Source: Streptococcus oricebi
Lineage (GTDB): Bacteria; Bacillota; Bacilli; Lactobacillales; Streptococcaceae
Direction: 5' to 3'
Length of the DNA: 64,000 nucleotides
Assembly: GCF_017883985.1 (NCBI RefSeq)
Contig: NZ_PRDG01000004.1
Location: 123,155-187,154 of the forward strand
The notes beneath the pieces are model-generated. The model had not been told where the DNA came from. It was given only the letters and a program-made list of their open reading frames with translations, and made no database searches. Made by a program: the position numbers and the translations under genes. This document shows, piece by piece, positions 56,542-64,000 of this stretch (positions are counted from its first letter, which is position 1; each line of letters opens with the position of its first letter).

Positions 56542-57420
56542 TTATTTGGGATGTTTCTTCCCTACTTTTTTATAGGTTTCCCGTCGGTTTTCAATCTCAC
56601 TGAGAAGTTGTAAATAGTTATCAAAGCGGACAGAGGACAAATCACCCGCTTCAAGTGCTTGCTTAACCGCGCAGGCTGGCTCATGGGTATGGGTGCAGGT
56701 CCGGAACTTGCAAGCCTGGCTGATTTTGGCGATTTCTGGAAAGGCTAGATTGAGCTCCTCAGCACTGGTCACCTCATAGTCTAAGGATGAAAAGCCAGGA
56801 GTGTCGGCAATTTTTCCTCCGTAAAGGTTATAGAGGCTGACAGCTCGCGTCGTATGGCGACCCCGACCTAGGCTCTCTGAAATCTCAGCCGTCTCTAGGG
56901 CTAAATCAGGCGCAATTTTATTGAGTAGGGTGGACTTCCCCACACCTGTCTGACCCATAAAAACAGTGATTTTCTGAGATAAGAGAGGCAGGAGTTCTTC
57001 CACCGACAGGGCCAAGTCATAGCCGATAGAGCGGTAGAGGCTAATGTAATCATCTAGTTCATTTCCTGTCTCCAGAAGGTCGAGCTTGCTTAGATAAATC
57101 AGGGGTTTGATGGCCTTATGCTCTAGTAGGACCAAAAAACGATCCAGGAGATTGGGATTGAAGTCTGGCTCACGCGCACTGATGACGACGACAGCCTGGT
57201 CGATATTGACAATGGGTGGACGGACTAGGCTGTTCTTGCGCTCACCAATCTTTAAGATGTAACCCTCCGAGTCCTTGTCAGCCGAAAATTCTACCTCATC
57301 TCCCACATAGGGCGTCTGGCCTTTTTTACGAAAATTTCCTCTGGCCCTGGTTTGATAAATCTGACCGGCACTTTCTACATAGTAGAAGCCAGCCAGAGCC
57401 TTTATAATTCTTCCTTGCAA
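56542..57420 (-). CDS. rsgA: Small ribosomal subunit biogenesis GTPase RsgA
   Basis: Circularly permuted GTPase that checks late 30S assembly; 292 residues. OB-fold N-terminus ([16 protein letters not shown]), then permuted G motifs: YLSKLDLL (G4), [16 protein letters not shown] (G1), [10 protein letters not shown] (G3), and the zinc knuckle [15 protein letters not shown] choose the TTG at 57418-57420 as start because AAAAGGAG lies 6 nt upstream and the family begins there; the longer frame to 57552 reads through the tRNA gene. TATAAT at 57448-57453 is a likely -10. Confidence 0.94.
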   Translation of the reverse strand: MQGRIIKALAGFYYVESAGQIYQTRARGNFRKKGQTPYVGDEVEFSADKDSEGYILKIGERKNSLVRPPIVNIDQAVVVISAREPDFNPNLLDRFLVLLEHKAIKPLIYLSKLDLLETGNELDDYISLYRSIGYDLALSVEELLPLLSQKITVFMGQTGVGKSTLLNKIAPDLALETAEISESLGRGRHTTRAVSLYNLYGGKIADTPGFSSLDYEVTSAEELNLAFPEIAKISQACKFRTCTHTHEPACAVKQALEAGDLSSVRFDNYLQLLSEIENRRETYKKVGKKHPK

Positions 57421-57483
57421 AACGGCTCCTTTTGTTCTAATGAATTTATTATAACAAAAAATAGGACTTTTTGCTTTTTTCCC

Positions 57484-57511
57484 TTGGCAAATTTCAAAAA
57501 AAAGGTATAAT
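57484..57511 (+). promoter_or_regulatory. tRNA-Leu promoter
   Basis: TTGGCA (57484-57489) and TATAAT (57506-57511), 16-bp spacer, 16 bp before the mature tRNA. Confidence 0.8.
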
Positions 57512-57527
57512 AGATATAGTGGTCTAA

Positions 57528-57610
57528 GCGGAGGTGGTGGAACGGCAGACACGCATGCTTCAGGCGCATGTGCCCGTACGGGTGTGAGGGTTCAAATCCC
57601 TTCCTCCGCA
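57528..57610 (+). tRNA. tRNA-Leu (anticodon CAG)
   Basis: Acceptor GCGGAGG pairs with CCTCCGC, discriminator A at 57610. Anticodon stem CATGC/GCATG with loop TTCAGGC gives anticodon CAG (codon CUG). The variable arm TGCCCG-TA-CGGGTG and GGTTCAAATCC T-loop fit a class II tRNA of 83 nt. The CCA end is not encoded. Confidence 0.95.
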
Positions 57611-57616
57611 TAAAGA

Positions 57617-57648
57617 GAAAAACGACTTCAAATGAGGTCGTTTTTTTG
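57617..57648 (+). terminator. Terminator of tRNA-Leu
   Basis: AAAAACGACTTC-AAAT-GAGGTCGTTTTT plus T-run; it also faces the convergent 133-codon gene. Confidence 0.85.
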
Positions 57649-57656
57649 TTTAAAAA

Positions 57657-58058
57657 TTAGTTTTCTTTTGCCTTTAGTAATAACAAAGACAGGCTCAAGA
57701 AGAAAGTGAGCGTTGATAAACCGCCAGTAAAGTATTTTTCAAAAACACTGGAAGTGATAAAACAATTAAAAATCGAAGCCAGAGCTAAAAAAATGGTTGT
57801 AATGAACAGTAAGTTTTTTAAATAATTTTCCCGCCACGGACCCTTAATAATATGACCACAAGCCAAATAAACCGTGCCAAAGAAGCCCCACAAGACGAAG
57901 GACACCAAATTTATCCACCTTAAATGCAGCGGGATAACAGTATAATGTCCTCCTAGGACGAACTGTCCCAAGGGTAGCCCCAAAAGCAACAAGAACTGCA
58001 GCAAAGCATTGATGTACCATGATAAAGCGCAAAGAGCCGCCAGGATTTTTATTTTCAC
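57657..58058 (-). CDS. Small membrane protein downstream of rsmA, unknown
   Basis: I do not recognise this 133-residue protein. It has four hydrophobic segments (LCALSWYINALLQFLLLLG; LRWINLVSFVLWGFFGTVYLA; LLFITTIFLALASIFNCF; LSTLTFFLSLSLLL) and short polar ends. It begins 16 bp after rsmA and may be read with it. It looks like a complete, ordinary gene. Confidence 0.65.
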   Translation of the reverse strand: MKIKILAALCALSWYINALLQFLLLLGLPLGQFVLGGHYTVIPLHLRWINLVSFVLWGFFGTVYLACGHIIKGPWRENYLKNLLFITTIFLALASIFNCFITSSVFEKYFTGGLSTLTFFLSLSLLLLKAKEN

Positions 58059-58074
58059 TTCTTTTCCTCGATAG

Positions 58075-58950
58075 TTACTTCATTCCCACTTCTTCCAAGC
58101 TATTGGCCAACCTAGCAAAGTCCTCTAAGCTGAGGGCCTCCCCCCGTAGATTAGGGGCAAGTTCAGCCATTTCTAAAGCCTGGGTCAACTTGTCCTTAAC
58201 TTCCTCGCTCTTGCCAAAATAATTGGTCAGGTTGTTCCAAAGGGTCTTGCGACGATGGGTAAAGCTAGCCTTGGTCAGCTTGAAGAAAAACTTCTCATCG
58301 CGCACATCAACAGCTGGTTGCTGGCGACGGACCATTTTTAAGATGGCACTATCGACATTGGGGGCTGGTACAAAGACTGTCCGCGGTACAACAAAGGCTA
58401 ACTCAGCAGTCATATAGTACTGGACAGCAATCGATAGGCTCCCATAGGCCTTGGTCTTAGGCTCAGCCGAAATGCGGTCTGCTACCTCTTTTTGCATCAT
58501 AACAACAAACTCGCTAAAGGGAATGCCACTCTCAATCAAGTGCATCAAAATAGGGGTCGTGATGTAGTAGGGCAGATTGGCAACGACCTTAATGGGCAGG
58601 TCGGGATTTTTAAACTCCTTTACGTACTGGCTCAAATCCACCTTGAGAATATCCTGATTGACCACGCGCACATTGTCAAAATCACGCAAGGTGTCGGCCA
58701 AAATCGGTACTAGGCGCTCGTCAATTTCAAAGGCCATGACCTCGGCTGCGCTCTCTGCCAAAAATTCGGTCAAGGCGCCAATCCCCGGTCCAATCTCAAT
58801 GACATTGACCTGCTCATCAATCTCTGCTGTATCAACAATCTTCTGCAAAATATTGCTATCGGTCAAAAAATTCTGCCCGAAAGACTTCTTAAAAGTAAAA
58901 CCATGACGCTCCAAAATGGCCTTGGTTACGCTGTAATCTGAAATTCTCAT
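58075..58950 (-). CDS. rsmA: 16S rRNA dimethyladenosine transferase KsgA/RsmA
   Basis: Dimethylates A1518 and A1519 of 16S rRNA; 291 residues. [39 protein letters not shown] (SAM motif I), [11 protein letters not shown] and [14 protein letters not shown] (catalytic NLPY) are all present. It lies downstream of a GST-like gene, rnmV and tatD, the conserved rnmV-ksgA neighbourhood. Confidence 0.97.
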   Translation of the reverse strand: MRISDYSVTKAILERHGFTFKKSFGQNFLTDSNILQKIVDTAEIDEQVNVIEIGPGIGALTEFLAESAAEVMAFEIDERLVPILADTLRDFDNVRVVNQDILKVDLSQYVKEFKNPDLPIKVVANLPYYITTPILMHLIESGIPFSEFVVMMQKEVADRISAEPKTKAYGSLSIAVQYYMTAELAFVVPRTVFVPAPNVDSAILKMVRRQQPAVDVRDEKFFFKLTKASFTHRRKTLWNNLTNYFGKSEEVKDKLTQALEMAELAPNLRGEALSLEDFARLANSLEEVGMK

Positions 58951-58969
58951 GTTGTTCTTTCTATCTTCG

Positions 58970-59578
58970 CTAAAATTCCCAACTTTCTGCTAAAATGGGA
59001 TAGAGTTTCTTCATTTTTTGTGTCCAAGCCACCAAATCTGGAAAATCATCAGTCAGTGACAAATCTAATACTGACTGGCGTAAAATCCACCATTCAACTA
59101 AACAAACTACAGTGATTGTCCCTATGTTCAAATCATCTGCAAAAGCTATCAAACGCTTCTCTAAATCCTTAAAACTGCGCAAACATCGCTCCGATAACTG
59201 CTCCTGACGACTAAGCCACCATTCCGAACGATGCCTCATCAATCGTTCAGCTACCACTGGCATAGCATTTTCCAAAATCCCATCTGCCAGTGCATGCAAG
59301 GCAAGGACAGACCAACGGTTTTCTCCCTTAGGAAATAAGGTTTGCTTTGTACCCAAATTATCAAGATATTCTGAAATGCTATAACTTCCAAAAAGCCACT
59401 CATCGTTCAACATCTGTAAGGCAGGCACTCGTCCAAGTGGATTGTCTTGATTATGTGGATTTTTGGCATCAAAAGCCATTGGTGTCTCTAAAAGCTCAAT
59501 ATCTTTTAAGCCATGATAAGCTATTACTACTAAAGCTTTTCGTGCATAGGGGCTAGTCTTTGAATACCATAATTTCAT
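58970..59578 (-). CDS. Glutathione S-transferase-like protein
   Basis: A 202-residue GST-fold protein: thioredoxin-like N-terminus ([40 protein letters not shown] with the cis-Pro and ESISEYL-type segment YSISEYLD), helical C-terminus ([19 protein letters not shown]). Such proteins are unusual in streptococci, and this one sits between rnmV and rsmA, which are normally adjacent, so it looks like an insertion. GSH or another thiol as cofactor is not known. Confidence 0.83.
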   Translation of the reverse strand: MKLWYSKTSPYARKALVVIAYHGLKDIELLETPMAFDAKNPHNQDNPLGRVPALQMLNDEWLFGSYSISEYLDNLGTKQTLFPKGENRWSVLALHALADGILENAMPVVAERLMRHRSEWWLSRQEQLSERCLRSFKDLEKRLIAFADDLNIGTITVVCLVEWWILRQSVLDLSLTDDFPDLVAWTQKMKKLYPILAESWEF

Positions 59579-59583
59579 CTATT

Positions 59584-60159
59584 TTACTTTCCTTTCTTCT
59601 GGTCATATTTTTCCATGGCTTCTTCCACCTCTGTCAGCCCCACCCCAAACATTTCCAGTCGTTTGAGCAGTTGTTTGCCATTGGTGTAGCCAATGCGGAG
59701 CTCTTGGCCTAAAAATTCCCGTCGTTTGCGGCTATCTGCTCCCAAAAGCAAGCCCAAACGCACTAAATCTTGTTTGCTGATGTCAAACTTCGACTCTTCT
59801 TTTGCCTGCCCCACCACCTGCTCCAAGGCGGTTTTCAAATCCTCATAGGAGGCGTGCTCCACTCCGAGCGAGCGCCCCTTGGTCTTGGACTTGGGCGCTG
59901 CTTCCTCCCGCCTTAAAAAGGCATGCTGGACACCAGGAACGGCATCCATAATAATTCGTCGGATACGCTCACCATTAAAGTCTGGATCGGTAAAAACGAT
60001 AACTCCGTGCAAAGCCTGGAGTTGCTTAATCCGCTCAAGGTCAGTTGTATCAATAGCAGAGCCCCTGGTCTCGTAGGTCTCAACCTCAAAATAACGTTTG
60101 AGATTAGCCGTATCGTCTCGACCTTCGACCACGATGACCTGACTAATTTTTTCCTTCAT
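59584..60159 (-). CDS. rnmV: Ribonuclease M5
   Basis: Toprim endonuclease that matures 5S rRNA in Firmicutes; 191 residues from the ATG at 60159 (MKEKISQVIVVEGRDDTANL). The Toprim motif VVEGRDD and FTDPDFNGERIRR are visible; the C-terminal half is basic (GQELRIGYTNGKQLLKRL). A longer frame to 60177 lacks support. It overlaps tatD by 17 bp. Confidence 0.95.
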   Translation of the reverse strand: MKEKISQVIVVEGRDDTANLKRYFEVETYETRGSAIDTTDLERIKQLQALHGVIVFTDPDFNGERIRRIIMDAVPGVQHAFLRREEAAPKSKTKGRSLGVEHASYEDLKTALEQVVGQAKEESKFDISKQDLVRLGLLLGADSRKRREFLGQELRIGYTNGKQLLKRLEMFGVGLTEVEEAMEKYDQKKGK

Positions 60160-60934
60160 GCTCTTCTTCCAATCCAAAAATCCGCAAACTATTGGCGTAG
60201 GTTGCCGCTGCTACTTCCTCCAGACTCAGCTGGCGGAGCTCTGCGATTTTCTCGACGACATAGCGGGTATAGGCTGGGTGGTTGATCCGCCCTCGCTTGG
60301 GCACGGGCGCCAGATAGGGGGCGTCTGTTTCGACCAGGATTTTTTCTAGGGGCAAATGCTGCGCTGCTTCCTGAATATCTAGCGCTTTCTTAAAAGTCAC
60401 CACACCAGAAAAGGAAATGCTCATGCCCAAATCCATAAATTTCTCAGCCATAGCAAGCGAGCCCGAATAAGAGTGCATAATCCCACCTCGCGCACCTACG
60501 CCCTCGCTTTTGATGATGTCATAGGTGTCCTCTAAGGCCTCGCGGGTATGCACCACAAAAGGAAGATTTAATTCCTTAGAAAGGGCTAGCTGGCGCCGAA
60601 ATACCGCCTCCTGCACTTCTTTGCTGGCGGTCATCCAGTGGTAGTCCAGGCCGATTTCTCCCAGAGCCACTACCTTGGGGTGCTGGAGCTTTTCTAGCAA
60701 ATAGGCTTCTACTTGCTCATTATAGCTAGCGGCCTCGGTCGGATGCCAACCCAAGGTGGCATAGAGGCAAGGATAGCTGTCGACCAAGTCCAGGGCCCGC
60801 TCAATACTAGGATGGTCAAAACCGACCAAGTTCATCTTTTGAACTCCCATTTCCTGAGCTAAGCTTATCTCCTCCTGCTCTTGACCAGCAAAGTCTTCTA
60901 TATTTAGATGGGTATGACTGTCAAATATTTTCAT
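60143..60934 (-). CDS. TatD-family metal-dependent hydrolase
   Basis: A 263-residue TatD-type DNase/hydrolase: FDSHTHLNIEDFAG, GEIGLDYHWMTA, PFVVHTREALEDTY, GGIMHSYSGS and LVETDAPYLAPVP with the metal ligands. Cytoplasmic nuclease. First gene of tatD-rnmV-GST-rsmA. Confidence 0.94.
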   Translation of the reverse strand: MKIFDSHTHLNIEDFAGQEQEEISLAQEMGVQKMNLVGFDHPSIERALDLVDSYPCLYATLGWHPTEAASYNEQVEAYLLEKLQHPKVVALGEIGLDYHWMTASKEVQEAVFRRQLALSKELNLPFVVHTREALEDTYDIIKSEGVGARGGIMHSYSGSLAMAEKFMDLGMSISFSGVVTFKKALDIQEAAQHLPLEKILVETDAPYLAPVPKRGRINHPAYTRYVVEKIAELRQLSLEEVAAATYANSLRIFGLEEEHEGKN

Positions 60935-61096
60935 TCTTTCTTTCCTTGTCTAATCCCTCATAGTCTAGGGGCTGTCTCTATTATAGCAAATGTCTCCTGG
61001 AAACCAAAAGTCTTTTATGTAAAAAAGACTGGGACCGTCTCTCCAAGGAACTATCCCAATCTCATCTTTATTTGTCTTTTCTGATAATCTAGGAGG
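60935..61096. repeat. Intergenic with hairpin-repeat relative, copy G
   Basis: AGACTGGGAC near 61026 pairs loosely with GTCTC and CCAATCTC (about 61035-61062), giving a likely terminator for the leftward LXG module. I find no trace of a toxin domain in this stretch on either strand. Confidence 0.45.
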
Positions 61097-61786
61097 CTAA
61101 ACGGCCTCTTGGGCTGGAATAAAGGGGATGCCCAAATCAATGGCCCTTATCCAGGTCAAATCTTGAGGAAGTTTAAAGACCAAATCTTTTTCATCCCAAG
61201 CGTGATTTAACTGACTCAAGCCAATATTGACTGCCTGTTCCAAAACAGCAATTTCAGCAAAGATTTCCTCTGACAGCTGGTGAAAGGTCATCAAGCGCTC
61301 TAATTTATGGACCAGGGCCTGACGCGCGGTCTGATAAATCTCAAGGCTATTTTCTAGGCTGATGACTCGCTGGGTATTGGCTGGTGTCGGCTCCAATCGC
61401 TGGCCTTGCCGGGCCAAGCTCAACATATCCTCAGCCTCCTGGATAAAGCCATCCCAGCGGTTGATTTCCTCTCGCAAGCTATCTTCTTCTAGATTTTCAC
61501 TTCCGACCTGCTCTAGATAATCATCAGGCAACTGCTGGACCAAGCGGGCCGTTGCTTCTGACAATCTAGCTCCACCGCGCCTCAAGGGCTCTAAAACCTG
61601 GCGAATCAGCTCCCGCGAGCTATCATAGGCCCGTCCTTTTAGCTGATTGGTGCTGGCTACAAATTCGTTTAGGGCCAGCTGCAAGTCATCGTAAGCTAGC
61701 AACTGCTGATAGACCATGTGGGCTACATTCTTGGCCTGGTCCTGGGACTGGGCCAAATCCATCATAATACCGTTACTGACTACCAT
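61097..61786 (-). CDS. Toxin-less LXG-domain protein (orphan T7SS effector module)
   Basis: A 229-residue protein that is almost only an LXG domain. NQLKGRAYDSSRELIRQVLEP matches NLKGQAYDSARAYYSAVLLP of the TelC-like effector, and the end QDLTWIRAIDL matches EDLAWARHLS there. The protein stops about 18 residues later (GIPFIPAQEAV) with no C-terminal toxin, and no immunity gene follows. It could be a truncated toxin, a decoy or adaptor, or a donor module for toxin swapping. It is in frame, has a normal composition and overlaps its upstream neighbour by 7 bp, so I do not call it a pseudogene. Confidence 0.8.
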   Translation of the reverse strand: MVVSNGIMMDLAQSQDQAKNVAHMVYQQLLAYDDLQLALNEFVASTNQLKGRAYDSSRELIRQVLEPLRRGGARLSEATARLVQQLPDDYLEQVGSENLEEDSLREEINRWDGFIQEAEDMLSLARQGQRLEPTPANTQRVISLENSLEIYQTARQALVHKLERLMTFHQLSEEIFAEIAVLEQAVNIGLSQLNHAWDEKDLVFKLPQDLTWIRAIDLGIPFIPAQEAV

Positions 61787-62142
61787 AAGCCTCTCCCCCC
61801 TTCTTGGTTGAGACGCAAACGTTCCTCAGCTAGGTCTTCTAGACTTCGACCGATTTTTCGCTCCTGATTTTTCAAAGATTCCAAGTCTTCTTCAAAGCTA
61901 CTGGAAATCTTGCTGGATTCATGGAAAAATTCTGTATCCAAGCGCTCAAAAAGATAGGCTGGTTCTTGGTACTTATAGGACAACTCCTTTAAGAAATTTG
62001 CAACAGCCCCTTCATGATAGAAATAATCTTCCTCGGCCGCCATCATCTGCTGCCGGTCCTGTCTCAACTCCTCTTCTCGCTCCAGTAAGTCCCTTTCTTT
62101 CTGGTGCAAGAGGTCTAATCTTTTCTCTTTCTGATTCATCAA
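61780..62142 (-). CDS. LXG-associated helical protein (DUF3958/Lap2-like), second module
   Basis: A 120-residue charged helical protein (KRLDLLHQKERDLLEREEEL; SSSFEEDLESLKNQERKIGR) like the one at 22016-22375. By position it is the second targeting partner of the LXG protein. It overlaps both neighbours by a few bases (ATGA-type with the first gene). Confidence 0.65.
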   Translation of the reverse strand: MMNQKEKRLDLLHQKERDLLEREEELRQDRQQMMAAEEDYFYHEGAVANFLKELSYKYQEPAYLFERLDTEFFHESSKISSSFEEDLESLKNQERKIGRSLEDLAEERLRLNQEGGRGLW

Positions 62143-62420
62143 AGCAAGTCTCCCTTCCCAATCTGCTGGGCGTTGGTCTGGTCTAGCTGGTCCAGTTGTT
62201 GAGAAATCGCCTGAATCTTGGCTGCAACCAGCTGGCTGGCTCGGGCAATTTCCTGGGCCTTAGTCTGGGCCAGGGCTACTGCTTCGTGTGCTCTACTATT
62301 GCCCGCTAGGCTGGTCCTTTCATCCAAAAGGGCCTGCTCTACGCCAGCTAGCTTATCACTAGCCTGAAAGAGGGCCTGGGCATAGTTGGTAGCAACAACT
62401 AAATCACTCTTAATCTCCAT
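62139..62420 (-). CDS. WXG100-like LXG-associated protein (Lap1-like), second module
   Basis: A 93-residue helical protein (MEIKSDLVVATNYAQALF; GNSRAHEAVALAQTKAQEIA) related to the first protein of module 1. AAGGGG stands 9 nt upstream. A -10 TATAAT with extended TGT (62453-62458, minus strand) precedes it, so the module has its own promoter. Confidence 0.7.
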   Translation of the reverse strand: MEIKSDLVVATNYAQALFQASDKLAGVEQALLDERTSLAGNSRAHEAVALAQTKAQEIARASQLVAAKIQAISQQLDQLDQTNAQQIGKGDLL

Positions 62421-62452
62421 ATTTCTTTTCCCCTTATTTTTCTCCTTTTTTC

Positions 62453-62458
62453 ATTATA
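62453..62458 (-). promoter_or_regulatory. -10 element of the second LXG module
   Basis: TGTTATAAT on the minus strand (extended -10), 33 bp before the first gene; poor -35. Confidence 0.55.
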
Positions 62459-62547
62459 ACACATTCCCTCAAAAGAAGTAAGTTCTTGAACTGGGAAAAA
62501 GACAGATTTAGCGAGAATGAAAGCGCAACCACGAACAGATAAGAAAA

Positions 62548-62581
62548 AAACCAGTAGACTCGAGTTTCTACTGGTTCTTTT
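62548..62581 (-). terminator. rpmH terminator
   Basis: AACCAGTAGAAAC-TCGAG-TCTACTGGTT followed by a T-run on the minus strand. Confidence 0.85.
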
Positions 62582-62596
62582 TGGTCTGGGCTATGA

Positions 62597-62731
62597 TTAA
62601 GCAGCCAAGACTTTACGTCCTTTACGACGACGGCTAGCAAGTACGCGGCGTCCGTTTTTAGTTGACATACGGTGACGGAAACCATGTTTGCGTGCACGAC
62701 GGATTTTACTTGGTTGATAAGTACGTTTCAC
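62597..62731 (-). CDS. rpmH: 50S ribosomal protein L34
   Basis: A 44-residue basic protein ([34 protein letters not shown]). The start is a GTG codon at 62729-62731, with AGGAGG 8 nt upstream. Normal length. Usually found at the dnaA/rnpA end of the genome; here it is between the orphan LXG module and a surface protein, without rnpA next to it. Confidence 0.95.
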   Translation of the reverse strand: MKRTYQPSKIRRARKHGFRHRMSTKNGRRVLASRRRKGRKVLAA

Positions 62732-62902
62732 TTTGAATACCTCCTCTTAGATTTCTGTATTCGTTTAGCCGGCTATATTGTGATCAGTTACTAAACATAC
62801 CTACTTATTCTATATGATTATCAGGCTTTTGTCAATAGAGAGAGCAAAAAAGACTGGGGCTGGAACTTTTGCCAGAAATTTTCTAGCAGACTAAGGCAGG
62901 GC

Positions 62903-64000
62903 CTAGTCCTCCTTATAAGACTTTCTTCGACCATTAGCTGCCAATAAACCTAGGCCTGCGAGGGCCAAGAAGCCAGCTGCTGGCAGGGTATTTTCTTCCT
63001 TGCTTCCTGTTTGCGGCAAGAGCTGGGCTGGCGCCTGATAGGAGTGGTTGGCAGGAATTGGTCTTTGTCTCAAGAGACTAGTAAAGGCTGTGCTTTCCAC
63101 CCGTCCTGGCTCTTTGCCAGGCTCTTTACTCTCTTCTTCAAGCTGGTCAGCTAGAACAGTTGGGGTATAGTTTCCAGTAAGGACTGTGCCATTGGCATCT
63201 TGAACTTGGACCTGGGCCGGCTGGGCTTGGCCTAGGAATGACTCCTGAGGTTGGAAACTTACCTGACCGGTCTGAGGATCAATCGTGTAAGTTCCGATGA
63301 CCTTGCCTTCTTGATCCAGGGCATCTACAGACAGGGCTTGGCTAGCCTGGCCTGTGTAAGGGTCAATGAGCTGGGCTGGATGTTCAGCATCAATCACAAT
63401 CGGTGTCTGACTGTCTCCCGCCTTGAAGACTGGAGTGCCGGTTTGTGGCTGGCCTTGCTTACCTGTCGAAGTCACGTTTTCGGCGCTCGGTTTAACGGCT
63501 TCAACGCTTGGAGTGTAGGTCGCTTCAACTGGGGTCCCGTTGACATCGGTTTTAACAACAGTTACTCCGGTTGCCTGACCGGTGAAGGTCTTTTCGGGGG
63601 TGAAAGTAATTTGACCTTGGTCGTTGATTTGGTAACTTCCTTGACCTGGAACAACCACTTCATCAACCAATTGGCCTGAAGCGTCTTTCAATTTAGCTGG
63701 TTGGTCGCTTAGAGCTACCGACTTATCACCTGATTTAAAGATTGGAGTGCCGGTTTGTATTTGGCCTTGCTTGCCTGTCGAAGTCACGTTCTCAGCGCTT
63801 GGTTTAACGGCTTCCACACTTGGAGTATAGGTAGCTTCTACTGGGGTACCGTTGGCATCGGTTTTAACGACAGTTACACCTGAGGTTTGACCGGTAAAGG
63901 TTTTTTCTGGAGTGAAAGTAACTTGACCTTGGTCGTTGATTTGGTAACTTCCTTGACCTGGAATTGTTACGTTTTCAACCAATTCGCCACTTGCTGGGTC
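62903..64000 (-). CDS. LPxTG surface protein with CshA-type repeats, 5' end outside window
   Basis: Open from the window edge (codons 64000-63998 onward); no start is in view. 366 codons remain. It has CshA-like fibrillar repeats (PGQGSYQINDQGQVTFTPEK; TPVEATYTPSVEAVKPSAEN), one divergent last repeat, a Pro/Glu linker, the sortase signal LPQTG, a membrane helix (AAGFLALAGLGLLAANG) and the tail RRKSYKED. Attached to the wall by sortase A; likely an adhesin by family analogy (CshA binds fibronectin). Confidence 0.9.
   Translation of the reverse strand, partial: DPASGELVENVTIPGQGSYQINDQGQVTFTPEKTFTGQTSGVTVVKTDANGTPVEATYTPSVEAVKPSAENVTSTGKQGQIQTGTPIFKSGDKSVALSDQPAKLKDASGQLVDEVVVPGQGSYQINDQGQITFTPEKTFTGQATGVTVVKTDVNGTPVEATYTPSVEAVKPSAENVTSTGKQGQPQTGTPVFKAGDSQTPIVIDAEHPAQLIDPYTGQASQALSVDALDQEGKVIGTYTIDPQTGQVSFQPQESFLGQAQPAQVQVQDANGTVLTGNYTPTVLADQLEEESKEPGKEPGRVESTAFTSLLRQRPIPANHSYQAPAQLLPQTGSKEENTLPAAGFLALAGLGLLAANGRRKSYKED
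63421..64000 (-). repeat. Tandem 312-bp coding repeats
   Basis: 63421-63688 and 63733-64000 align at a constant 312-bp offset (104 codons) with high identity, and the array continues out of the window. Confidence 0.9.

Noticed and set aside
57421..57552. N-terminal extension of rsgA through the tRNA-Leu locus
   Set aside because: Would translate antisense tRNA; the TTG start at 57420 has a strong ribosome site.
62434..62697. 87-codon frame on the minus strand overlapping rpmH
   Set aside because: Out of frame with rpmH and no family features; a shadow of rpmH and its terminator.

Overview
The window is a chromosomal segment of a low-GC Firmicute, almost certainly a Streptococcus. I infer this from gene content: PepX, CppA, the DUF536 protein RocS, RNase J1 with RNA polymerase epsilon, glnR-glnA with a GlnR box, a complete mevalonate pathway, LXG-type T7SS effector modules, an LPxTG protein with CshA-type repeats, and the block rsmA-rsgA-rpe-thiN-rmuC-cbf1-purR-rpsL-rpsG-fusA. 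I cannot name the species.

Layout. 1-4.1 kb: 3' part of pflB, a divergent HxlR/SnoaL pair and a two-gene ThrE-type exporter. 4.2-10.8 kb: mevalonate pathway as two convergent operons, mvaS-mvaA and mvaK1-mvaD-mvaK2-fni. 11-17.6 kb: a serine hydrolase, cppA, a membrane protein with a possible permuted papain-like domain, glpF and pepX. 17.6-22.8 kb: an accessory island holding a decayed second copy of the pepX 3' end, an AT-rich gene for an unknown membrane protein, and a TelC/TipC-like LXG toxin-immunity module; a 45-bp copy of the ybaB promoter sits on each side of the module. 22.8-33.6 kb: ybaB-DUF2809, a GDPD, a DUF218 protein, rocS, an HI0933 flavoprotein, an arginase-family protein, a methyltransferase, azlCD and tsaB-rimI-tsaD. 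33.1-37.1 kb: a MarR/epimerase divergon with a near-perfect operator, then rpoY-rnjA behind a long leader. 37.4-43.3 kb: a cyclase, glnRA, a FUSC-like protein, a LysM-CHAP protein and pgk, with a stray copy of the pgk 3' end. 43.5-51.2 kb: a secreted spherulin-4-like protein, a MerR/SDR divergon, gap, fusA, rpsG and rpsL. 51.5-60.9 kb: a zinc-ribbon protein, a 282-bp non-coding mobile element with exact 8-bp target duplications, then purR, cbf1, rmuC, thiN, rpe, rsgA, tRNA-Leu(CAG), rsmA, rnmV and tatD. 61-64 kb: a second LXG module lacking a toxin domain, rpmH, and the 3' part of the CshA-repeat surface protein.

The housekeeping regions are ordinary for a streptococcus. The unusual material is in the accessory joints: two LXG modules with no secretion machinery in view, two ghost gene tails (pepX, pgk) beside probably acquired DNA, the duplicated ybaB promoter, and the MITE with a strongly folded core inserted in the purR terminator. 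Several transcripts also show structured leaders (rpoY-rnjA, rpsL, gap) or a predicted leaderless start. All functional calls are from reading sequence; no database search was possible.
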